This document shows positions 54,985-64,000 of a DNA stretch of 64,000 bases, piece after piece. Positions within the stretch are counted from its first letter, which is position 1; every line of letters begins with the position of its first letter. The stretch is from Petrosia ficiformis (Eukaryota > Porifera > Demospongiae > Haplosclerida > Petrosiidae). Below the pieces are notes generated by a model. That model was not told the DNA's origin and did no database searches. It saw only the letters and a list, made by a program, of their open reading frames with translations. The stretch lies in NCBI GenBank assembly GCA_947044365.1, contig OX345641.1, forward strand, positions 5,912,347-5,976,346, read 5' to 3'. Made by a program: the position numbers and the translations under genes.

Positions 54985-56600
54985 ATGATGTGCGGGACAG
55001 ACAGATAGAAAATGGATGGATGGAAGATAAAATGGATGAAATGGATAGATGGTTGCATGGATCAATGGATGAATGAATCAATGGATGGATAATGATGAAT
55101 AGATTGATGGATGTATGAATGGATGGATGGATGGATGGGTGGATGGATGGATGGATGGATGGATTGATAGATGGATAGATAGAAAGATAAAATGGATGCA
55201 ATGAATAGATGGTTGAGTGAATGAATGAATGAATGAATGATGGAATGTATGGAAGGATGGATCTATGGATGAATGGATCAATGGATGGATAGATAATGGA
55301 TGAATAGATCGATGGACGAATGGATAGATGGATGGATGGATGGATGGATGGATGTATGGATTGATGGATGACAATGATTGGAATGAGACCCACCTCAAAT
55401 TCACGATGCATATTTTGTAATTTCAAACATAAAGAAGAGTCAGGTAGAATGAATCTGGTATTGCAAATGGCTTTGATGTACATGTACATGCACATGAACG
55501 CTTCATAATGATTGTCTCTAAAGCTCCTGCCAGAGAGAAGGAGATTTAAGGAATGTAAAGAAACATTACAATAGAACATATTATGTAGGAAAAATAAATG
55601 CTTTGTAATCACTATTAATAACATGCTGATGACTCTCGTTTCTGAAACTAACAACACACAGATAATATTATTATCACAGTATGATAGTACATGTGTACTT
55701 TCTGTAGGAATGACATGGAAAAAAATGGCCACCACCACATTTTATTCATCCGTCCGTTTGTCCATCCGTCCATCTGTCTGCCCGTTCATCCATCCATCCA
55801 TCCATCCATCCATCTGTTCATCCATCCATCACATTTGAAATTGATTCACATAACACATTTGATCAAAAGTATATTTTAAGACATTCATCATTCAGTCATT
55901 TTATACAGGATTCAATGATATATTGTATTCAGTTAGAGTAGTCATTAGGCTTTTTAGTTAACACATTTTACTGGCTTCCTGTCCAAAGAGGCCGAAGGTA
56001 AGAAATTCTTCAAATCATTATACAAAGCAATGATACCATTTGTACTGGTGTATTACAATAACGCTACAGGAACTATTTAATAATGTCTACTGTACATGTA
56101 CACATAACAATATGTACTTGTGCATGTACTCAACTGTGTACATATGGATATCATTATGTTCATGTACATATTCATAACAAACCTACCTTCATGAACAGTT
56201 ATGTATGGTAAAGTTAAATGACAAAAAGCTGCTTCCATTTAGCAAGAATATACCAGAATGTAGATACTGCTTCAGGTGTTCAATGGACAAGATTAGAAAG
56301 CTTGTATCCATAAATGATTAACAAAAACATCAGTAGAGCATTTCTGACTGGATAGATGGAATGCGAAAGGACGAACAAATGGATACATAGATGGAGAGAT
56401 GGATGGCTGGAATATAGATGGAGGAAGGGAGGACTGGATGGATGGATGAATAGAAATATATAGAATAGATAAAATGGATAGGGATGGATGGAAAAATGGA
56501 GAGATACATGTACATGTACATGTAAATAGAAAAATAAATGAAAGGATGGATGGATGAATGGAATATATTATGGTTGTATGAATATAGGAATGGTTGAATA
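54985..56600. repeat. Carrier repeat family J, copy 3, with GGAT and CATC arrays
   Basis: GGAT array 55007-55378, spacer with gaggaatgtaaagaaac-like text, CATC/CGTC array 55744-55835, tail 55838-56345 matching 9240-10190, and another GGAT array 56346-56600. The 267-codon minus frame is a repeat artefact. Confidence 0.75.
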
Positions 56601-56815
56601 GATTTTTTTTCGTTTAACGAGGAACCTAGAATAGTGAATATTAACTAGCTCCCGAGGACTAACGGCTTTACATCCGGGATGCAGTGATGAACACCTCCCC
56701 ATTTTTAAGGGTAAAGCTGAGTATACTCATACCCTTTACCTAGTGTGGTTAGAAGCTGCAACCTTTTGATTGCAGTCCAGCACTATAATCAGAAGGCCAC
56801 TAGTACCCTCTATGG
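56600..56815 (-). mobile_element. tRNA-derived SINE, family 1 copy (-)
   Basis: Reverse complement of the family at 28650-28935: head tagtggcc...tggactgcaatcaaaaggttgcag, body ctcagctttaccctt and ggagctagttaatattcac, ccgttaaacga end. About 215 bp. Confidence 0.65.
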
Positions 56816-56934
56816 AAATGAATGGATGGAATGTAAATATACATGTACACATGTAGATGGTGGTATGTATACAATGAAGATTAGATTGTATGGGATAGTA
56901 AAATATTTTTATATTCATTCCATTGTTTTTGTTT

Positions 56935-57110
56935 CTCTAACCGCTTGCCGCACTGCCTCCCTAACTGATCAGAGGCACAAGCTCTAACCACACGCCACAC
57001 TGCCTCCCTAGTTGATAGTAGCTCTACCTCACCTGATTATAGGTGTTGCAGGATTGATTGACTGGGCTTTAAAAGTTGTCCCGATTATAGGCTCTACCTA
57101 ATATAGTCAT
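56935..57110 (-). mobile_element. SINE head fragments, family 2, minus orientation
   Basis: Two nested heads: gccgcactgcctccctaact and cacgccacactgcctcccta, whose complements read gggaggcagtgtggcgtgtg gttagagc. Confidence 0.5.
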
Positions 57111-57173
57111 TCATCAATCTGTGTATGATGAAATAAAAAAAATAAATATTTAAAAAATGGTGATATGTAATAT

Positions 57174-57945
57174 ATGAATGAATGAATGAATGAATTGGTT
57201 GATGGATAAATGAATGATGAGTGGATTAATGGTAGAGGGAAGTATGAATGGATGGATGAATGGATTAATGGTAGAGGGAAGTATGAATGGATGGATGAAT
57301 GGATTGGTGCATGGATAGGTGGTCGGATGGGTGAATGGAAGGATCAATAGAAATATAGATTGTTATCGAAAGAGAATAGAAAGATAAATAGAAGTATGGA
57401 TGGGAATATATATGATTGTATGAATAGATGTATAGATAATGGAAATATACATTGTTGTACATGTATCTGTATGTAATGAACGAATGGATGAATTGATGGA
57501 TTGATATTCATATTATCTTACTATTTATCCATCCATCTACATGTACATGTATCTCTCCATTCTTCCATACATTCATACTACCATCTATATTTCTATTCAT
57601 CAATGCATCCATCCATCTATTCATCATTCGACCCAACTATTTATCCATCCACCCATCCATCTATTCATCCTTTCATCCATCCATGATGGATGAATGGATG
57701 GGAATATATATATATGATTGCATGAATGGACGAATAGATGAATGGAATATAGATTACTGTACATGTACATGTACATGTACATGTATGTAATGTACATGTA
57801 AGAACAGGAGGATGAATGGTAAGATGGATAGTGGAATGAATGGATGAACGGATGAATGGATGGAAAGACAAGTAAAAGGATGGAAAGATTCATGTAGATA
57901 CAGCAGATGCATGAAGAAATGGTGAATGGATGATATACACTTATT
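57174..57945. repeat. Tetranucleotide arrays with strand switches
   Basis: GGAT orientation from 57174 to about 57500, CATC orientation from 57520 to 57682, then GGAT again to 57945. The second switch is a sharp palindrome, catccatccatgatggatga (57675-57694). Confidence 0.88.
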
Positions 57946-57949
57946 GGAT

Positions 57950-58245
57950 ACTAAACAGTAAGAAGACATTCATTCCACGTAAATTCCAATAGAAAGAAGA
58001 ATATTCCTATCAGCTAGCACTAAAAAGGCTTTGATGTATGCTTCATAAAGACTCTCTCCAAAGCTCCTGCCAGTTGAAAAAAGAGAATTCTATTGAGGAA
58101 TGTAAAGAGACATCATAATAGAACAGTGTAGGAAAATAAATGCTTTGTACTCAATATTAATTATTGTTGATGACATTTTCATTTCTGAGACCCAATGATG
58201 GTTACCTAGTATGATAGTACTGCCTATGTAGGGAAACCCATGCAT
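57950..58245. repeat. Carrier repeat family J, copy 4
   Basis: Contains aggaatgtaaagagacatca and atagaacagtgtaggaaaat, leading straight into the CATC array. Confidence 0.65.
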
Positions 58246-58400
58246 TGCAATCCATCCATCCATCCATCCATCCATCCATCCATCCATCCATCCATCCATC
58301 CATCCATCCATCCATCCATCCATCCATCCATCCATCCATCCATCCATCCATCCATCCATCCATCCATCCATCCATCCATCCATCCATCCATCCATCCATC
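58246..58400. repeat. Perfect (CATC)n microsatellite
   Basis: About 38 uninterrupted CATC units, by far the purest tetranucleotide array here, suggesting recent expansion. Frames read IHPS or MDGW repeats and are not genes. Confidence 0.97.
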
Positions 58401-59407
58401 ATCATACAAATGATTACTACTCAACTACATGTAAATGTATATACACATCTAAAATCCACACCTACTAGATAATTACATTTTTTGTAATTTAGTTACCTTA
58501 TGAATTCAAAAATAAGAAATTATTATCCAAATATCTTTACATTCACATGTAATCTAAACAGAAATGACATCAGTGTACCACCCTTCTGATCTATCATCTC
58601 ACACTATAACCATTAATATAATTTTATCATGATTAATCTACACAATTCAACATTCCTCTCCATCCTATCAGAAGACATACAATTATCAGATGATATCATA
58701 CTAGTTTCTAATGACATAGAATCTCTTTATCCTACATTCCCTCAAAACAGAATGTATGAACATAATTTATGATGAAATATGTAACAAGAGACATCTAATT
58801 CCTATCAAACATAATCTAATAATAAAACTACTACATACACACATCAACTACATGTGTATAACTAATTTGAATTTAGAATATTTACCTTTCAATAGACTAA
58901 AGGAATAGTATTTATTGGGAGTTGAATTTTTCCACAACTATCAACCGTACCTACATATCCATAACCTTATGAAACTGCAACACACACACTGTATATATAA
59001 ACTACACAAACCACACCTACTAAAAAGATAAATATATGATATAATGATCATTAGGACTAATACTACAGAAGAATCACTATATCCCTTAACACATTCCACT
59101 CCTCCATACACTTCACCACACAATGCAGGCATGGGGCAAAAATCCAAAATTCTAGTAATCATGCTAAGCACAGGTAAGTACACAAGTGATTATACTCAAG
59201 TCAACTAAGATAATTTTAAAGTAGTTGTGTTTAATCATTGCTGTGCTTATCAAAAGTTTTTTCAAACACTTGATTACAAGTGTATTCAGTGTGTCCTTAA
59301 TCAGTGTTATGATAGTTATTAGTCCTGTTACAGTTGTACAGATTGTTTATTGTGTTTAAGTACTTTATGTGGGCACTTGTGGTTAGACTTAATTAAATAC
59401 TTTAAAA
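58401..59407. other. Intergenic, partly repeated, no gene seen
   Basis: 58690-58970 is similar to 41940-42220 (ctttatc(t/c)t(c/a)(c/a)attccctc, aacagaatgtatgaa, taatttaggatgaaatatgt), so the repeats next to the two tetranucleotide arrays are also paired. No coding feature seen. Confidence 0.5.
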
Positions 59408-60355
59408 AGCTTGTACTTGTACTTAACAATCTTAAATTTTACTTGTAGTTCAGTACATTTTGAAGTACTTGAACCAATGTCTGCACTTCACATACTCCAA
59501 AAACTCAATACATTTGATGACTTGACAATATACATATACAAAGTACAACTTTTCCCAAACACTCACACTTTCAATACAAAGTCACACATACATACATGTA
59601 CACACCTGTACAAATAATGTATAACTATGTTACCTAATTTTCAAAAGAGACACTTTCTCAAGAATAAATATAACACTAGTACATGTACATACATTTAATT
59701 GCTCACTGTTCTGTAATTTTGTGTAGAAAGATAATGACATTTTGTATCCAGGGAAAGCTAATATTATGCTTTATATTATCCAAATGTCATTATGGCATGT
59801 ATAAAATGGTGTAATGAGAAGCAATTGCAAGTGTTTGATCAATTTCCTTTTGTGGGAAAGTGTCCCTTTGTGAAAACTAAGTCCCAAATATACATTCTTA
59901 GGATTGTAAAAAGGGTTTAAAGGTCACATTATTAAAGCTTGTTACCACACCCACTTTAATAATTGATCATGCACATTGTATTGTTAATCATGTAGTGTGT
60001 TCAAAGAAAGGTTGAGCCTTCCCTTCATCCTTACACATGTACATGTACAAACATACATCCTGTACTTAAAGTATGATAATGATACCATTTCTAGTTATAC
60101 ATAATGTACATATGATTATAACATGTCTAGATTCAGGTTTTAACTACATGTATGTATAACACCATAATTAGTACTGTGAACCAGATACATATTAGTTAAA
60201 TTCATTAATGTACATGTATTAGAGTAGTGATCAGTTATATAAATATCAATTAACTGACCAGTTTCACGAAAAGTTTAGGTTACCAGTTTAATAACTGGTT
60301 AATTACGTGGGTGTGTATTTGTAATTATTATAGCCATGTGAACAATAAGAAAATG

Positions 60356-60529
60356 GAGGAAGAGATCTACTCACCTGGTAGTCGTTCTTCTGCATCCATT
60401 TGGAGGTAGTTTGGCTTCAAATAAGATAGGGTTGGATGGTTTATACAAGGGAGATTGTGCATTTTGTAAACTTTGTAGGCAGAAAGTTACTCATGGTGGC
60501 GGCACAACTCCCGTAATATTGTAATCATT
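60356..60529 (+). pseudogene. BED-type zinc-finger remnant, duplicon copy 2
   Basis: Same decayed sequence as 45663-45835, with the same stops, so the decay came before the duplication. Confidence 0.5.
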
Positions 60530-61398
60530 AAATTTCCGTATTGTTAAATTTGTAATTAACATTTATTTCCATAGATGATAGCCAGTAAACTGGTTAACTA
60601 TCAGTTATTGATGAACAAGTAATACTTAAGGTTATTCTTATTGTATCAGGTTCACACCACTAACATGTATACAGGTTATATAATTATGTACAATAAGATA
60701 CTTCAACGGCCTAATATACAAATTGCACTAAGTACAGTAATGTAAAGATACTTTAAGATATATGAGTGAATATAATGTACTCTTTGAAATAAGTAATCAC
60801 ACATCACTAACATAGTTTATTATACCTGATGTTAAAAAGCTAGTCAGTTCTACTATGGTGATTATACTGACTAATGGAGTGGTAGAGTTCATTGCTCAAA
60901 TTTAAGGTCAGTGAATGTTGTAAATGGGGCTGGCTTTCTTTGTCATATGGAGCTTGTAGAACCATGTTACACTGCACTGTGTATACACACTATGATGGAA
61001 TTATTGATATGTACATTGTACATGTATATGTACAAGTTAAAAGGTTTGTTCATGAATTAATAAGCACATTGTATGTACATTAGTACATGTAAAAAATATA
61101 TACAGTGTATGTATTAGTATCACTAATACGTACATGTACACTGTATGTGTATATATATTATGTATATACAGTGTATATATGAACAAGCTAATTAAACAAA
61201 ATATTTCTCAGGTATTCAAATTTGCTGGACTATCTGGTTAAAAGGTATATGTACATGTAGGAAGAAACCCTGTTTCTATAAAAGTGAATTGAGAAGGGAT
61301 GTGTTAAAACACAGAATCTCATTCAATTGACAATGTTGCATTATTAATAGAAATAGGTATAATTAGTGGGTGTGGTCTACCAGATTCCTAATAAATTT

Positions 61399-62096
61399 CA
61401 ATCATTAATTGCTTCAATATTGAGTTGTGTGTAATAAACTTATTAAAACTATACACTATAGTACATATAAACTCATTACAATGCTGTCACTAAAATCAAG
61501 TACTAGAACAAAATAAACAACAAATATTTGCACACTATAAAAAATAAACATCCTATTTCATAAATACCATTTTCCTACCTGAAAAAATTAATGAGCATAA
61601 TTATCGCATTAATATTTTAGGTTATTATTTTAAAGAGGCTTTTGTGGCTAAATAGAGACATCAGTATTATATGAAATATTCACTAGCCAATTCGAAATAT
61701 TTCTTTTATTGAAAAGAAAAAGAGAGAGCCAACGTTTCGACACCTATTCAGATGTCTTCATCAGAGCATAAAAAGTAAAACTAGCGATGTGATTTATATA
61801 GATACAAGTAAGAGAATACGATATAATGTCTATATTCTAATTACATGTACATCAATGTACATGCATGTAATTACATTTTGTTATACATTTTGTTATTTGT
61901 TACTCCCTTATCTTCGCTTACTTGTATCCATATAAGTCACATCGCTAGTTTTACTTTTTATGCATTTATTATACATTTTATAGACATTTGGTGAAAGTAT
62001 TACTAATGTACAAGGAGGCAATGTCAGCTCCACTAGCACACCTGAACTCCTTGTATCAACATATAGTGGACAAATGTATGGATTAACACGATCAAG
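61399..62096. mobile_element. Private insertion in duplicon copy 2
   Basis: Copy 1 passes directly from ataaattt to aaaatcaagtgtcatg at 47030; copy 2 has about 700 extra bases. The insertion contains gccaacgtttcgacacc and gtcttcatcagagc (Penelope-terminal-like), foldback arms (61776-61815 and 61917-61963) and a BBS7-like exon (61984-62100). Confidence 0.8.
61774..61964. repeat. Foldback arms inside the insertion
   Basis: cataaaaagtaaaactagcg atgtgatttatatagata is the complement of tatccatataagtcacatcg ctagttttactttttatg. Arms about 45 bp, loop about 100 bp. Confidence 0.85.
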
Positions 62097-62100
62097 TGAA
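61984..62100 (+). pseudogene. BBS7: BBS7-like exon fragment
   Basis: Acceptor ACATTTTATAG, then TFGESITNVQGGNVSSTSTP and ELLVSTYSGQMYGLTRSSE. ESxTxxQGGxV...E..VSTYSG...GLT matches the end of the BBS7 beta-propeller, where the Trp normally after YSG is Gln here. BBS7 is a BBSome subunit acting at cilia. No other BBS7 exon is visible, and the fragment ends where the duplicon sequence resumes, with no good donor. It is probably a captured or displaced exon, not a working gene. Confidence 0.6.
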
Positions 62101-64000
62101 AATCAAGTGTCATGACACAAAAAAACCAATATATTCTACTTGAAAAATGAGTGAAAATACATGTACATGTACATGTAGTTATTAATAAAACAAGTTACAT
62201 GTACATGGAGAAAAATTATCCCAATGATTGATTTGTGGCATCCAACATTTAGTAATCATGCATGACTTTCTCATGCCTGTCTGAATCACAACAGCCTATT
62301 ATAGTTTTTATATACTCTTAATGTTACAGAATATTAATTAACTGAACTCTCCAGAATGACACAGCTTCCTTCACTACACATACATGTACAAGTATGTGAC
62401 ACAAACATGTAATTATGTACATTGAATCGCATGATTTTATGTAATATGTTATAAACAACAAATCCGACACATTTTAAAATACACAATTAAATCACACAAT
62501 ATGACAATATTTGATAATAGTTACACTGTATCTCTACAAGTCATATGCTACTAAGCTGGGTTTTAGCTTGTGAAATCCAAATGTTATAATGTGGCTTCAC
62601 ATTATCACATTGCTGTTTTATTGAAAAACCAGTTCAGTTAGATACATGTAAATAAATTATCATATATACATACCTTAGATATATCAATCATTGGATACAT
62701 GTACATGTGTAGTAGTGTGGTTTTAGTATGAAAATAATGACCTCTTTTAGTTACACTTATAATATGACTAGTTTCTTAAACATTAGTTTGGTTTTGACAT
62801 GTAACTAAGGTATTATTAGGCTTTCTAAAAGGGTTTTAGTTTTAGTTAACTAAACAATGATGGAAAATATTGGGCAATTTTCGTGTTAATTACACACATA
62901 CATGTACATATTATATTTATAGTTATTGTAATAGTCAGGCATAGTTAACTAAATGCCTCACTAAAAGGGGTTTGAGTTATACTCACACATTCTGTCGACT
63001 CATGACAATACTTCATATCATTCTTGTGATGTTTCATGGTCTGTATAATAATATATAAATATTATAATAAACTGTACTGAATTATAATACATATCATATT
63101 ATAATTATTATAATAGGATTGTATGATGAGACTTAATTTTGAAATACGAGACTATCACATGTAATGATAAATGAACATGATTGAGAAAATCAAGAACATA
63201 ATAATTTATTCGCTATATTTTCATACAGTAAACCAATGACATTTGATGATACAGGAAGAGTAATTATTAGGATTCTTAGATTAGTCTGGCTTAGCCACAC
63301 TCTTCATATAGAGGAATGGTCTGGTCTGCTTAGCATATACATGTAAGACTTAATTATGCCCATGGCCGTGTTCAGCCAAGGATAGTTAGAGTGGTGGTTG
63401 GATTCTGACTTGCTGTTCACCCAGTATATATACTTAATACTTTCTCAATAGCCTACACATGTATATGCATTATCTGAGAGGTGGTTAACTCATATGAGTG
63501 AAATACAAACACTAAATACAAACACTCCAAGCGGCTAAATACAAACACTCCAAGCTAACAATACCAGAACTTTCCTCCACTATGCAAAGAGTGTAGCAAT
63601 GCCAGATAATATTGCAAATTTCCACAATAGGTCACATACAATTATTTTTATCATAAACCTATTGAAAGTACACATCAGTCCACAATGGCTTCATTATAAA
63701 ACTTCGATCTCCGCCCTCAGTTTTATAATAAATATCATTTCGTGTGTATACACAATAACACACATGGAGGGGTGTTATATCTATTACATATATCACACAT
63801 TATAGATAATTGTAAGAGCTTTCGTTATCCCACACGTTAACCCAAGCGAGCTTAACCAATTGCTGGCTGTCTTCAATGCAAAGAAATCGATTTTACAATA
63901 CACCAGGGTTGTCCTCAAACTGCACTAGTGCGGCGCTGCGCTACTTTGTTCTATAATTGACCTTTGACCTTATCCACATGGTTCATGCGTGCAGTTGCAG

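Larger units (their letters stand above)
59408..64000. repeat. Segmental duplication, copy 2 (runs off the right edge)
   Basis: Direct repeat of 44715-49287. Differs by a few point changes, lacks two copy-1 segments (replaced by 60690-60757 and 63503-63535) and has a private insertion at about 61399-62096. Identity persists to the last base. Confidence 0.95.

Noticed and set aside
54935..55738. 267-codon minus-strand open frame
   Set aside because: Spans a GGAT array plus the family J spacer; composition is periodic and unconserved.

Overview
The window reads as nuclear DNA of an early-branching animal, most likely a demosponge (inference). It is AT-rich and has GT-AG introns and the standard code. 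It is full of transposon debris, satellite-like tetranucleotide arrays and the palindromic motif ACATGTACATGT. There are no bacterial features and no CRISPR array. Most long open frames are artefacts of tandem repeats, especially the His/Pro/Ser/Ile peptides from (TGGA)n and the Tyr/Leu/Pro/Ile/His/Thr peptides from an 11-bp minisatellite.

Genes. (1) A minus-strand gene starts near 568 and leaves the window at the left edge; two exons with matching phases are visible and its function is unknown. (2) 13961-15239 (+) is a complete two-exon gene for a 380-residue type II membrane glycosyltransferase of the nucleotide-diphospho-sugar transferase family. (3) 17394-39893 (+) is a 16-exon gene assembled here by splice phase. 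It encodes a signal peptide, a full NAD-dependent UDP-glucuronate 4-epimerase-like domain, an unrecognised middle region, an EGF-like module, a novel-looking C-x5-C-x-G-F-T-T-N-G-x-L-K domain and a second, truncated EGF-like module. Genes 2 and 3 are adjacent, co-oriented and both concern nucleotide sugars. This secreted sugar epimerase fused to extracellular modules is the most unusual thing in the window. One junction (end of exon 12) carries an in-frame TAG and a phase mismatch, so the gene is either lesioned there or makes a 526-residue short form.

Its introns hold much of the repeat content: a hAT-type MITE with an 8-bp target-site duplication, a MITE with a 9-bp target-site duplication, two mariner-like MITEs, an antisense Penelope-like reverse transcriptase remnant, tRNA-derived SINEs, a minisatellite-bearing element in two copies, an 11-bp minisatellite about 1 kb long, and two pyrimidine microsatellites that run into splice acceptors.

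Regions: 1-4.9 kb gene 5' end and scattered repeats; 4.9-11.4 kb (TGGA)n satellite arrays and their carrier repeat; 11.5-13.05 kb a Merlin (ISXO2-like) DNA transposon with long inverted repeats; 13.9-39.9 kb the two sugar genes; 40-44.7 kb repeats; 44.7-49.3 kb and 59.4-64.0 kb a recent direct duplication of about 4.6 kb, whose second copy holds a private insertion carrying a BBS7-like exon; 50-52 kb a decayed hAT transposase; 52.4-54.3 kb two DUF3504/Crypton-like fragments; 55-58.4 kb more tetranucleotide arrays.
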